Made by a program: the position numbers and the translations under genes. Of a stretch of 64,000 nucleotides of DNA, positions 16,451 to 25,355 are shown in pieces (positions within the stretch are counted from its first letter, which is position 1; each line of letters opens with the position of its first letter). This stretch comes from Streptomyces sp. Act143 (GTDB lineage: Bacteria; Actinomycetota; Actinomycetes; Streptomycetales; Streptomycetaceae): the NCBI RefSeq assembly GCF_003143935.1, contig NZ_QFRX01000001.1, forward strand, positions 5,331,383 to 5,395,382, read 5' to 3'. The notes beneath the pieces are model-generated. The model was not told the DNA's origin. It saw only the letters and a program-made list of their open reading frames with translations, and did not search any database.

Positions 16451-18220
16451 ATGGAGGTCACGGCATCTGCCGCGATGTCCTCGCCTGCGGCGAACGGACC
16501 CGAGGACGCCCTACTCGACTGGCACGGCATCGACTGGGCCACCTGCGAGGAGAACGTACGGCGGCTGAGACAGAGGATCTTCAAAGCAACGCAGGAAGAG
16601 GACTGGAAGAAGGTCCGAAACTTGCAGAAGCTCATGTTGCGAAGCCGTAGCAACACGCTGGTCAGCGTGAAGCGGGTAACGCAGCAGAGCAGTGGTCGCA
16701 TGACCGCTGGCATTGACGGGGAACGAGCCCTCCCCCCCAAGGCGAGAGGCGAGCTGGCGGCCGAGATCCATCGGTTGTCGAACCCTTGGAAGGCCAGGCC
16801 GGTCAAGCGAGTGTTCATCCCCAAGAGCAACGGGAAACAGCGACCACTCGGCATCCCGGTCATCCGTGACCGAGTCCTCCAGGCCCGCGTAAAGAACGCT
16901 CTGGAACCCGAGTGGGAGGCGCGGTTCGAGCCGAGGTCCTACGGCTTCCGGCCCGGCCGCAGCTGCCAGGACGCGATCGCAGCGATCTACTGGACGTCGA
17001 AGGGCAAGAACCCGAGCCGTCTGTGGGTCCTGGACGCGGATCTGTCGGCAGCATTCGACCGCATCAACCACGACCACCTCATGGCCCTGCTCGGCCAGTT
17101 CCCCGCAAGGGACTTGATCCGCGGCTGGCTCAAGGCGGGTGTGATGGATCGCGGTCGGTTCGCGCCAACCGAGGAGGGGACTCCCCAGGGCGGCGTGATC
17201 AGCCCTCTGCTGTTGAACGTCGCACTACACGGGCTGGAACAGGCCGCAGGGTGCCAGTACCGGGCCCGCTCAACGCGGGGGCCCCGGATCAAGACAGGTG
17301 CTCCGGCGCTGGTGAGATATGCCGACGACTTCGTCGTGCTCTGCCACGACGAAGCCCAGGCACACGAGGTCAGGTCCCGACTGGAGGACTGGCTGGAGCC
17401 GAGAGGTCTTCGCTTCAACGAGGAGAAGACCAAGGTCGTTCACCTCGAAGAGGGGTTCGACTTCCTCGGATTCACCGTCCGCCGACTGAGAGGCAAGCTG
17501 ATCATCAAGCCGAGCCGAGCGGCCTGCAAGAGGCTCCGGGCGCGACTGCGGACCGAGATGCAGGCCCTTCAAGGGGCCAACGCAGCGGCCGTGTTGCGCA
17601 GGCTCACCCCGATCATTCGCGGTTGGGCGGCCTACTACCGGGCGTGGGTGTCCTCATCGACGTTCTCGTCCATGGACACCTACATGTGGCGGCTGGCCTA
17701 CAGATGGGCCAGGCGACGCCACGGCAACAAGTCGAGGCACTGGGCTAGGGCCCGGTACTTCGGCCAGTTCCACCCGTCTCGGCGCGACCAATGGGTGTTC
17801 GGTGACCGCAACAGCGGCGCCTTCCTCATCAAGTTCGCTTGGACGGGCATCGCCCGCCACCCTCTGGTCAAGGGCGGAGCGTCCCCGGACGACCCGGCTC
17901 TGGCTGACTACTGGCGGGATCGCCGTCGCAGGAAAGCGCCACCACCGATGGACAAGACCAGTCTTCTCCTCGCGGTGAGGCAGAGAGGGCTATGCCCTCT
18001 CTGCAAACAGGCGCTGATCGCCGGAGCCGAGTACGAACCCGACAGTCCACGCGAGTGGATCAACTGGTTCGCGGCCTCGAAGAAGATGCTCCACAAGCAT
18101 CACTTCACCTACCGGCGAGACGGCGGCACAGATGAACGGAACAACCTCCGCCTCGTGCACTCCGATTGTCATCGCCAGCACCATGCAGGCGACGGGAAAC
18201 GGACCACGCAACCCTGCTGA
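16451..18220 (+). CDS. ltrA: Group II intron reverse transcriptase/maturase with HNH endonuclease
   Basis: 589 residues. Order: RT fingers and palm (RPLGIPVIRDRVLQ, then FRPGRSCQDAI, then VLDADLSAAFDRI; catalytic YADD at about residues 289-292). The maturase X domain (group II intron maturase-specific, GWAAYYRAWVSS) sits near 390-420. A C-terminal HNH endonuclease has two CxxC-like pairs (LCPLCKQA, then VHSDCHRQHH) around the HHFTYRRDGGTDERNNL core. It binds its own intron RNA, promotes splicing and carries out target-primed reverse transcription. All catalytic residues I can check are intact. Confidence 0.93.
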   Translation: MEVTASAAMSSPAANGPEDALLDWHGIDWATCEENVRRLRQRIFKATQEEDWKKVRNLQKLMLRSRSNTLVSVKRVTQQSSGRMTAGIDGERALPPKARGELAAEIHRLSNPWKARPVKRVFIPKSNGKQRPLGIPVIRDRVLQARVKNALEPEWEARFEPRSYGFRPGRSCQDAIAAIYWTSKGKNPSRLWVLDADLSAAFDRINHDHLMALLGQFPARDLIRGWLKAGVMDRGRFAPTEEGTPQGGVISPLLLNVALHGLEQAAGCQYRARSTRGPRIKTGAPALVRYADDFVVLCHDEAQAHEVRSRLEDWLEPRGLRFNEEKTKVVHLEEGFDFLGFTVRRLRGKLIIKPSRAACKRLRARLRTEMQALQGANAAAVLRRLTPIIRGWAAYYRAWVSSSTFSSMDTYMWRLAYRWARRRHGNKSRHWARARYFGQFHPSRRDQWVFGDRNSGAFLIKFAWTGIARHPLVKGGASPDDPALADYWRDRRRRKAPPPMDKTSLLLAVRQRGLCPLCKQALIAGAEYEPDSPREWINWFAASKKMLHKHHFTYRRDGGTDERNNLRLVHSDCHRQHHAGDGKRTTQPC

Positions 18221-18245
18221 CCTGCGAAGCTCTCGGGGCTTGCTT

Positions 18246-18280
18246 GAGCCGGATGCGCTGAAAGGTGCACGTCCGGTTCT
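18246..18280 (+). ncRNA. Group II intron domain V
   Basis: A 35-nt hairpin opening GAGCCGGATGCGCTGAAAGG with the GAAA tetraloop and the pairing arm GTCCGGTTCT. Domain V is the catalytic core that binds metal ions and is the most conserved intron part. It is followed directly by domain VI and the 3' splice site. Confidence 0.88.
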
Positions 18281-18320
18281 GAGGGGGCCGGGCCACGGCA
18301 ACGTGGTCCGGCTACCCGAC

Positions 18321-19027
18321 TCTTCCCGAGGCTGTCCACGCTGGCCAAGCTCTACGCCGCTGACCGGTGGATCGTTCTGGACGACGTCCAGTTCGCGCGC
18401 CGCGACTACCAGCACCGCGCACGCCTGGCCGATCTGGACGAGCCCGCACGCCAGCAGTGGCTCACGCTGCCCACGCATCTTCCCCAGGGACGCTCGACGT
18501 TGATCAACCAGGCGCGGCTCGTTGACCCCCAGCGCTCGCGCAGAACGGTCCATCTGCTGGTGCGGCAGTACTACGGCCGAAGCCCCCGCTGGAGAGCCGT
18601 GTCCGATGTCCTCGACGCGGTCCTGGACACCCTCGATACCTCCGACCGCCTGGCTGACGTCGCGACAGCGTCGACTATTGCCCTGCTCACGGTCCTTGGC
18701 TGGTCAGGGACCGTGTTGGACAGCAGTGAGATCCCGACCCGTCCAGGTCGTTCCGAGCGCCTGGCGGATCTCGCGGCAGCCACCGGCAGCACCCACTACC
18801 TGTGTGGCACCGGCGGTCTGCGCTATCTCGACGCCGACCCCTTCGATGCCCACGGCATTCCCGTTCTGCCCTTCCACACCCCTGTGGATGACCTGCTCTG
18901 GCTGTGGGCCCGCCGAGCGAGCAGCCTCTGGGCGCTGAGCGCGGTCGGCCCCGGTGAACTGGCGAGCCAATTCGCCGCCCCTCGGATCGCGCCCCTTCAG
19001 TCAGGGAACGAGCGGAGCGTTTCCTGA
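18321..19027 (+). CDS. WbqC family protein, exon 2
   Basis: Exon 2 supplies 236 of 243 residues. Conserved WbqC blocks follow the junction: LYAADRWIVLDDVQFARRDYQHRARL, then RLADLAAATGSTHYLCGTGG and LDADPFDAHGI. WbqC proteins occur in polysaccharide and natural-product loci and are thought to transfer amino-acid or similar groups; chemistry unproven. It is the third gene of the TPR regulator-YdcF-WbqC unit. Expression depends on removal of the group II intron at 15781-18320. An internal ATG (18500) would drop the conserved N-terminus. Confidence 0.8.
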
Positions 19028-19059
19028 ATAAACGCTCGAACTGTTCACTCAGGAAACGC
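19017..19059. terminator. Inverted repeat at the end of the WbqC gene
   Basis: GCGTTTCCTGA (19017-19027, overlapping the stop codon) is an exact inverse of TCAGGAAACGC (19049-19059). It lies between the convergent WbqC and XRE-cupin genes. The 21-nt loop is long, so it may act as a terminator or another structured element. Confidence 0.45.
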
Positions 19060-19131
19060 CCGCACCGCCTGTTCCGGTTCGAAACGGGCGGCACGCTCAC
19101 CGCAACGGCTCTGGTGATAGTTCGCTGCGGG

Positions 19132-19767
19132 TCATGATGTTGTTGACGGTGGGTTTGGGGCGGTCGGCGGGGCGGGATCGGTTGTGGACGGTCTGGCGCG
19201 GATGATGGCGTGGTCTCCTCGTGGACCGAACAGGTGCAGGATCTCCACGGTGCTCGTGTCCGCGGGGCCGAACCAGTGGGGCTCGGTGGTGTCAAACTCG
19301 GCCACTTCGCCGGGCCGCAGCGTGAAGTCCTGCGCCCCGAGGATGAGGCGTAGCCGACCGGCGAGTACGTAGAGCCATTCGTAGCCCTCGTGGGTGACCA
19401 GTTCCGGCTGGCGGGGTGCCAGTACCTGCTTGAAGACCTGCACTCGGCCCGGGTACTGCGTCAGGGGCACGAGGACGCTGCCGCGCTCCTTGTGCAGGGG
19501 CCGGAGGTGCACCCGAGGGTCACCGCTGGCCGGCGCCGCCACCAGCTGGTCGAGTGCAATGTGGTGCGCTCGTGCCAGCGGGATGAGCAGGTCCAGAGTC
19601 GGGTGCCGCTTGCCTGATTCCACCCGGGACAGTGTGCTGACCGAGATCCCGGTCGTGGCCGCGAGTGCCTCGAGGGTGAGTCCTCGTTCCCGGCGCAGCC
19701 TGCGCAGCCGGGGCCCGATGCCATCGAGAATCTGCGCCAGCTCCGCGTCCCTGGATCCTGTGTTCAT
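19132..19767 (-). CDS. XRE family regulator with C-terminal cupin
   Basis: 211 residues. The helix-turn-helix (LRRLRRERGLTLEALAATTGISVSTLSRVESGKR, residues about 20-53) is followed by a cupin barrel at about 110-185 (HEGYEWLYVLAGRLRLILG, then FDTTEPHWFG). This architecture is used by repressors that sense a small molecule or metal in the cupin. It is divergent from a DHA2 exporter, with a dyad between them, so it probably controls the exporter. ATG at 19767 has no strong ribosome site. The ligand cannot be read from sequence. Confidence 0.87.
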   Translation of the reverse strand: MNTGSRDAELAQILDGIGPRLRRLRRERGLTLEALAATTGISVSTLSRVESGKRHPTLDLLIPLARAHHIALDQLVAAPASGDPRVHLRPLHKERGSVLVPLTQYPGRVQVFKQVLAPRQPELVTHEGYEWLYVLAGRLRLILGAQDFTLRPGEVAEFDTTEPHWFGPADTSTVEILHLFGPRGDHAIIRARPSTTDPAPPTAPNPPSTTS

Positions 19768-19775
19768 CGATCCAG

Positions 19776-19794
19776 TTTTGCAGAGTTCGCAAAA
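19776..19794. promoter_or_regulatory. Dyad between XRE-cupin regulator and MFS gene
   Basis: TTTTGC and GCAAAA form a perfect 6-bp inverted repeat with a 7-nt spacer, 8 bp upstream of the regulator start. It is a candidate operator of that regulator. Confidence 0.5.
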
Positions 19795-19863
19795 TTGATG
19801 GCCTGCGGCCGTCGCCCGGGCCGAGCCTTGCCGGGCATTGTTCCCGGACATCAGAGGTAGACC

Positions 19864-21282
19864 GTGACCGCGACGACACACCCTGTTCAACCCATACTGA
19901 GCGCGCGCAGACGCTGGACGGTACTGGCCGTGTGCTGCCTGAGCATGTTCCTGGTGGGCCTGGACACCACCATCGTCAATGTGGGTCTGCCTGCCATCGG
20001 GCGTGGCCTGCATGTCGACACGCGCGGTCTCGAATGGAGCGTGGACGCCTACACCCTCGTCCTGGCCAGTCTCCTGATGTCCTCCGGCGCACTGGCAGAT
20101 CGTTTTGGACGCCGCCGGGTGTTCCAGTGCGGGCTGGCCGTGTTCGGCGCGGCCTCTCTGGTCTGCGCGCTCGCCCCGTCGGTGGGCGTACTCGTCGCGG
20201 CGCGCGCCCTGCAGGGCGTCGGTGCCTCGATGCTCAGCCCCGTGGCGCTCGCGATCGTGGTGAACGCGATGCCGGACCCGAAGGAACGGGCGCAGGCGAT
20301 CGGCATCTGGGCGTCAGTGTTCGGACTGAGCATGGCCGCCGGACCCGTCACGGGCGGCGCGCTGCTCGCATGGCTCGACTGGCGGGCGCTGCTCTGGATC
20401 AACGCACCCGTCATCGTTGCCGCTCTGCTGTTCAGTGCGGTGTTCGTGCCGGAGTCCCGGGCACCGCGGGCCCGGCGGCTCGACCTGCCCGGTCAGGTCC
20501 TGCTGACCATGGTCCTCGCAGTCGTGGTCGGCATCCTGATCGAAGGGCCGCGCTTGGGCTGGACGTCGCCTGCGGCACTGGCGGGATACGCATGGGCTGC
20601 CGTGGCGACAGCCGGATTCGTGTGGGTCGAGTCCCGCCGACGTGATCCGCTGATGGATCTGCGGCTCTTCGGGCGCCCGGTCTTCAGCGGTGCCGTCATG
20701 GGCGCGGTGGCGGTCTTCGTCGCCCTGAACATGACGCTTCTGCTGAACACCCTCTACCTGCAGCACACTCGGGAATGGACGCCGCTGGCCGCCGGTGTGG
20801 CGACCTTGCCCCTGGCCGTCGGAGCGACCGTGTGCGCCCCCTGGTCCGGCCGCATGGTCGGCCGCGCGGGACCGCGGCTGCCGCTGCTCCTTGCCGGCGG
20901 TTTCATCACGGTCGGCGGGCTCTGCCTGGTCCGGCTCACCCCGCACACGAGCGTGCTCCTGCTTCTGGCCGCGTACTCGCTCATCGGCATCGGGTTTGGC
21001 TTCGCCAACGCCCCGATCACGAACACCGCGGTCAATGGACTGCCACCCGCCCGTGCCGGCGTGGCCGGGGCGATAACCTCCACCGCACGGCAACTCGGCG
21101 CCGCCCTCGGCATCGCTCTCGCCGGCGGCCTGGTCACGGCCGCCAGCCCGGCGGCGCTCGCACACGCGTCCCGCCCGGGCTGGATCCTGGTCGCCACCTG
21201 CGGCGTACTGCTCTTCCTCGTCGCCCACGTATCACGGCCGAAGGAGGCCACCACGGGCCCCACCTCCCCACAAGCACGGTGA
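19864..21282 (+). CDS. MFS drug exporter, DHA2 (14-TM) type
   Basis: 472 residues, about 14 predicted membrane helices. Signatures: GLDTTIVNVGLPAIG in helix 1, SGALADRFGRRRVFQ in loop 2-3, and GPVTGGALLAWLDWRALLWIN for motif C and the following loop. It should export a hydrophobic compound by proton antiport. The start is GTG at 19864. It is regulated most probably by the divergent XRE-cupin protein, not by the TetR palindrome of the locus at 2893-10421, which is absent here. Confidence 0.9.
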   Translation: MTATTHPVQPILSARRRWTVLAVCCLSMFLVGLDTTIVNVGLPAIGRGLHVDTRGLEWSVDAYTLVLASLLMSSGALADRFGRRRVFQCGLAVFGAASLVCALAPSVGVLVAARALQGVGASMLSPVALAIVVNAMPDPKERAQAIGIWASVFGLSMAAGPVTGGALLAWLDWRALLWINAPVIVAALLFSAVFVPESRAPRARRLDLPGQVLLTMVLAVVVGILIEGPRLGWTSPAALAGYAWAAVATAGFVWVESRRRDPLMDLRLFGRPVFSGAVMGAVAVFVALNMTLLLNTLYLQHTREWTPLAAGVATLPLAVGATVCAPWSGRMVGRAGPRLPLLLAGGFITVGGLCLVRLTPHTSVLLLLAAYSLIGIGFGFANAPITNTAVNGLPPARAGVAGAITSTARQLGAALGIALAGGLVTAASPAALAHASRPGWILVATCGVLLFLVAHVSRPKEATTGPTSPQAR

Positions 21283-21287
21283 GCCGC

Positions 21288-21783
21288 GTGACTCACCGCA
21301 ACGCACCGTTGTCCGTTGAAGAGCGCCGCCGCCTCGTGGAGCGCTGCCGAACTCGCCCCATTGCTCACGTTGCCGCTGAGATGGGAATCTCCCGGGCCTG
21401 CGCCGAGAAGGCAGCGACAGCGGTCGCGTTCCTGCACCGGGCCCGAGCGTGGTTCGCCGCTCACGGAATCACCCGAATCGAACGGATAGTGACGGACAAC
21501 GGCTCCTGTTACGCGCTGACGCCTTCGCCAGAGCCCTGCTCGAGGCCCGGCACCAGTGGATCATGCTGTACATCCCACGGCACAACGGCAAGGTCGAGCG
21601 CTACAACCGGATCCTGGCCGAAGAATTCCTGTATGCCCGGGCATGGACCTCAGAACAGCAGCACGCAGAGGCCCTCGCACCGACCCCATGCGGCCGTTGA
21701 GAACAGGCCCCCGGCAGCTCAACTACGTCGGGCGTCACCAACGTCATGGCCTCGTACAGCTGGGCCCAGATCTCCCACTGACT
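21288..21783 (+). pseudogene. Decayed IS481-family transposase
   Basis: The N-terminal end (VTHRNAPLSVEERRRLVERC, then HVAAEMGISRACA) and downstream blocks (FLHRARAWFAAHGITRIERIVTDNGS; RHNGKVERYNRILAEEFLYARAWTSEQQ; GVTNVMAS) are recognisable pieces of one IS481 transposase. They lie in three different frames, and most of the middle is deleted after about residue 38. The DDE catalytic set is incomplete. No intact terminal inverted repeats were found. Confidence 0.75.
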
Positions 21784-21826
21784 TAACCCATTGGCCTCGG
21801 CACGGGGGCTGTTCGCATGTCCGGAA

Positions 21827-23542
21827 TCATCGCGCCCTGCGGGGTTGATCGTCTCGGCCCGCCAAGGGGTGGGTGACGCGGCGGTTGCCCGGGTCCGCAG
21901 TGGAGGCGCGTACGGGCATCGAGGTGGCGTCGGCGGGCAAATCGGCCATGCGGCGCAGCCGCCACACCAGGACGTCGGTGATCGAGTCCGCGGTTGCGAG
22001 CTCCCGCCGTTTCGCGGCTTCGGCCAGGAGCCCGGCCGGGTCGTGTCCGGCTGCCTCGGCGTCGGCGAGTGTGGCGGCCAGCGCAGACCAGCCCGGCTCG
22101 GCCAGAGCCTGTTCCGCCAGCTCCGGCACGGCGTGGCGCAGGTAAGCGGCCTGTCTCTGACGAAGCGGCTGGGACAGGTGCCGGCCTCGCTGGTACAGCA
22201 CTGCCAGTGGGATGCCGGCGGCGGCTTGGTAGGCGGCGCGCAGGTGCTCGGCGGCCTGGCGTGCGGCAGCGGCCTGCTGGGCGTGGTTCTTCTTGGCGTG
22301 CCAGTGGGCGGTGGCGGTGACGAGGAAGAACAGCATGTCTATGGCCATGGCTGTGGTGGCGCAGTCTTCTCCGCGGCCGAGGGCGGGCCCGCTGTGGACG
22401 AGGTCACGGGCGGCCCGGCGCAGGGCACCGTCGTGCCCGCGTTCGGCCTGGACGTGGGAGCGGGTGGCCCGCTCGAACACGAAAGCTGCCTCGCGAAGTT
22501 CGGCGCGGGTGTGGGCGGCGGAGGTCTTGGCGAGCGCGTCCAGGACCTCTCCGGCGGCGGCGATGTGCGCGGCCACCTCGGCGTCCCCACCGCGATCGAT
22601 GACCAGCATCGCCTGCCATGCGGCTGTGGCCGTCCGGCGTCGTGCCGTCGCGGGTCCGCTCAGGGCCGGGGCGGAGGGCGTGGTGTCCGCGCCCTGGTTC
22701 GGAGTGCTGTCGGAGAAGCGCTTGCGGATGCGGGGCAGGGACAGGTCGGGGGCGAGGGTGGATCCGGCGTAGTAGACGGGCTCGTTGTCCCCGTTGCGGT
22801 CGTCGGGCAGGGCGACCTTGTAGCCCTGCAAGTCGCCGGAGGGCAGCACCTTGGTGCGTACGAGAAGCCCGGCGCCCTTGAGACGGTCGAGGAACTCCTC
22901 CTCGCTGCCCGCGCCGGCCACCGCGCGGCGCACGGTCTCGCGCAGCTCCTCGCGGGCAGTACGGTCCCGGCCCTCGCGTTCGGCCTTGTGCCGTTCGGCG
23001 CTGCTCGGCCGCTTGGCAGCGGTGCCGTCCCCGGCCGGGACGCGGCGCAGGTCGTAGTCGGCTTCGATGCGGCGGCATTCGGCCTGGGCACGGCGGGCCT
23101 CGTTGTGCAGGCGAGGTCGGCGGCCGTCGTCGCGTACGAGGGTGGCGATGATGTGGATGTGGTCGTCGGCGTGCCGGACGGCCGCCCATCGGCAGGCGGC
23201 TTCGTCGCCGTCGGGAGCGATGCCGGTGGCGGCGACCACGCGGCGGGCGATGGCCGCCCAGTCCTCGTCGGACAGGACCGGGTCCTCCGGGGCGGCCCGT
23301 ACGGACAGGTGCCATACGTGCTTCTCTGGGCGCTTGCCGGCGGGCAGGGCGTTGACGGGCTGGTCGAGGAGGCGTTGGAGCTGTTCGTAGGTGGTCTTCG
23401 GGTCGCGGCCTGGGTCGGGGGTGAGCGGGTCGAAGGCGGCCACCAGGTGCGGGTCGATGTGCTCCTCTTTGGTGCCGGGGCCGTAAAGGTAGTGGATCAG
23501 GCCGATCGTCTCGCTGCCGCGATCGTGGATGCTGGGGATCAC
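21827..23542 (-). CDS. Relaxase/mobilization nuclease
   Basis: 571 residues. The N-terminal third is a relaxase domain: an opening SETIGLIHYLYGPGTKEEH, then the metal-binding histidines in RHADDHIHIIATLVRDDGRR (about residues 124-143). The rest is helical without a known domain. The enzyme would nick oriT and stay bound to the transferred strand. It overlaps the MobC-like gene by 4 nt (ATGA). No coupling protein or TraB/FtsK translocase occurs nearby, so transfer would depend on another element. Confidence 0.82.
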   Translation of the reverse strand: MIPSIHDRGSETIGLIHYLYGPGTKEEHIDPHLVAAFDPLTPDPGRDPKTTYEQLQRLLDQPVNALPAGKRPEKHVWHLSVRAAPEDPVLSDEDWAAIARRVVAATGIAPDGDEAACRWAAVRHADDHIHIIATLVRDDGRRPRLHNEARRAQAECRRIEADYDLRRVPAGDGTAAKRPSSAERHKAEREGRDRTAREELRETVRRAVAGAGSEEEFLDRLKGAGLLVRTKVLPSGDLQGYKVALPDDRNGDNEPVYYAGSTLAPDLSLPRIRKRFSDSTPNQGADTTPSAPALSGPATARRRTATAAWQAMLVIDRGGDAEVAAHIAAAGEVLDALAKTSAAHTRAELREAAFVFERATRSHVQAERGHDGALRRAARDLVHSGPALGRGEDCATTAMAIDMLFFLVTATAHWHAKKNHAQQAAAARQAAEHLRAAYQAAAGIPLAVLYQRGRHLSQPLRQRQAAYLRHAVPELAEQALAEPGWSALAATLADAEAAGHDPAGLLAEAAKRRELATADSITDVLVWRLRRMADLPADATSMPVRASTADPGNRRVTHPLAGRDDQPRRAR

Positions 23543-24150
23543 TCAGCGGCACCGCCGTCGCGGTGGGCGAGCAGAGCTTCGGCGGCGTCCTCCATACGGT
23601 GGGCGGCGTTGCGGACGGCCTCGGCGGCCGCGTCCAGGTGGGGCGCGTCGGCGCCGGAGTTGAGGGCCTTGGCGACCTGGTTGAACAGGCCGTGGATGCG
23701 GCCCAGGTGCCGGCGGGCGGCGAACAGTTCGTTGATGACTTCCCGTTCCGTCGCGATCTCGGCGGCGGTGCGGTTCAGGTCGCGGGCGGCCTTGTCGGCG
23801 GCGTAGGCGAGGAAGGCGGCGTTGGACATCTGGCAGTGGGCGGCGGCGTCGGTGAATCGCTGGAACTCGCTGTCGTTCATGCGGCAGCTGGGCTGCTTCA
23901 GTCGCTTGCGGGATTTCGGCAGACGAGCGCGTTGACGTCTGGTCGACACCGCCTCGGCCTGCCTTCCTCCCCGCTGCGGTCCGCCCTCGGTCGCAGTCTG
24001 ACTGCCCAGTGCCCCCTGGCGCCGGGCTGTTCCGGCCACCCCTGGGGCGGGAACTCCGGAAGCATCGCTTCCGGTACAACTTGCTGCGCTGTTGTGGCTG
24101 GTGGTCATCGTCTGATGGGGGATGGGGAGTTCGTGGTGCGGGTTGTGCAT
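23539..24150 (-). CDS. MobC-like mobilization protein
   Basis: 203 residues. The first ~80 are low-complexity. The conserved part begins near residue 85 (KQPSCRMNDSEFQRFTDAA, then SNAAFLAYAADKAARDL), followed by a helical region with RRHLGRIHGLFNQVAKALNSG, as in MobC relaxosome proteins that help the relaxase open oriT. ATG at 24150 has GGAG 10 nt ahead; shorter starts at 24108 or 23880 would lose none or part of the conserved block. The relaxase follows directly, so oriT is most likely in or near 24150-24235. Confidence 0.75.
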   Translation of the reverse strand: MHNPHHELPIPHQTMTTSHNSAASCTGSDASGVPAPGVAGTARRQGALGSQTATEGGPQRGGRQAEAVSTRRQRARLPKSRKRLKQPSCRMNDSEFQRFTDAAAHCQMSNAAFLAYAADKAARDLNRTAAEIATEREVINELFAARRHLGRIHGLFNQVAKALNSGADAPHLDAAAEAVRNAAHRMEDAAEALLAHRDGGAAE

Positions 24151-24234
24151 GGGGCGGTTCTCCGTGGGGCGTTGGGGCTGTGAAAATGACGCTACGTGCC
24201 TTGGACGAGCCGATCGGGGTGCCGGCGGGCGGGG

Positions 24235-25155
24235 TCAGACCGTGCCGACGGGGGCTGTGCTGAGTTCCATCTGCTGCTGGGCGGCGGCTTCGTCGAGTCC
24301 GTCGAGGGCATCTGCCTCGGCGCCGTCATACGTGTCGGCTTCGGCCTGGGCGGTGCGTTCGGCCTGCAGTTGGTCACGTACGGCGCGAGCCCGCTTCTGG
24401 CCGATGCGCAGTTCGTTGCGCAGGCGTTCGGCGGTGAGTTGGTCGTCGCTCCAGTCGGCGGTCAGCAGTCGGGCCTTGTCGAGGACTTCGGCGTTCGTGC
24501 GGGTACGGTCGGCGGACGACTTGGCGGAAGCGGGGCGCCGATTGGTCGCCCGACTCGGGGCGGCTTCGGTCGGCCTCGTCACGCGCGCCTGGTCGGCCCC
24601 CTCGGGGGTCGACTCCGGTGGCCGAGCGGTGGCCGGTTCGTCCTGGTCAGACCCCGACCGTGCGGCGGCTCCGTCGGCTCGCCGATCGGCCGACCGGGCG
24701 GAGGCAACCTCGGCAGAGTCTGCCGACTCGGGGGTGTAGTGCAGCACCTTCGCCACGAGGTCCGACCCGAAGTAGATCGACCCGACCGGGAGCGAGGTCG
24801 CCAGCAGTACGAGGGCCCAGTTCGCCGGGTCCCAGTCAGTGAGCCGGCCCTGCTGGATCGACGTGGTGTGCAGGGTCGGGATGAGTCCGTGCACGTAGTT
24901 CAGCAGGAGGCTGGCGATCGTGTAGGTCGCCAGGACCCGCAGCGCGAACTTCCGGTCGGCGCCGGTCAGCACGAGCGTGGCGACCAGCGCGAGGGCCATC
25001 AGCCCGTCGACGACGATCGGGTAGAGCAGGGCGGCGGTGGAGTCGGCGCCGATGGCGCGGGCCACGTCGGACAGGGCGTTCCACGAGACCCGGAAGGCCA
25101 TGAGCACTACAGCCACCAGGCCGAGGACGAGACTGCCGCGTCCCACGCGGTTCAC
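24235..25155 (-). CDS. DUF2637/Spd-like membrane protein
   Basis: 306 residues. Four hydrophobic segments fill residues about 8-140 (GSLVLGLVAVVLMAFRV; ALLYPIVVDGLMALALVATLVL; and two more), the pattern of DUF2637 proteins linked to actinomycete plasmid and element spread. The C-terminal half is charged, with a coiled-coil-like stretch. GTG at 25155 follows GAGGGTGG; an alternative GTG at 25359 would overlap the upstream stop (GTGA) and add 68 Pro/Arg-rich residues. Membrane location is clear; function in transfer is inferred from family and neighbours. Confidence 0.7.
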   Translation of the reverse strand: MNRVGRGSLVLGLVAVVLMAFRVSWNALSDVARAIGADSTAALLYPIVVDGLMALALVATLVLTGADRKFALRVLATYTIASLLLNYVHGLIPTLHTTSIQQGRLTDWDPANWALVLLATSLPVGSIYFGSDLVAKVLHYTPESADSAEVASARSADRRADGAAARSGSDQDEPATARPPESTPEGADQARVTRPTEAAPSRATNRRPASAKSSADRTRTNAEVLDKARLLTADWSDDQLTAERLRNELRIGQKRARAVRDQLQAERTAQAEADTYDGAEADALDGLDEAAAQQQMELSTAPVGTV

Positions 25156-25355
25156 GCGACCACCCTCAGCGCGTGCGCCTGCTCGGAGGTTCGGGCGAGC
25201 CCGGAGCAGGGCGATCCCGGAGCGGAGGGTTCGGCCCCCGGGAACGTCGGCTGGGGATATCGGGGCAGGGGAGTGCAACGGGCGGGCTCCAGGGGAGGGG
25301 AGGTGGGGCTGACGAGGTGGGGTGGCCGGCGCGGGCGGAGGGGCCCCGCGCCGAG

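Larger units (their letters stand above)
15781..18320 (+). mobile_element. Group II intron (2540 nt) inserted in a WbqC gene
   Basis: The 5' end reads GTGCGACACGAGGTCGCACC, the GTGYG start and first hairpin of a bacterial group II intron. About 670 nt of RNA domains I-III follow, then the maturase ORF, then domain V (18246-18280), domain VI, and a 3' end CTACCCGAC ending at 18320. Excision joins the two WbqC exons exactly in frame. The intron is in sense orientation, so self-splicing would keep the host gene functional. All parts expected of an active intron are present. Confidence 0.9.

Noticed and set aside
21791..23806. 671-codon plus-strand open frame
   Set aside because: Antisense to the relaxase and MobC genes, repetitive Gly/Ala/Val composition, no ribosome site. 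A GC-rich shadow.
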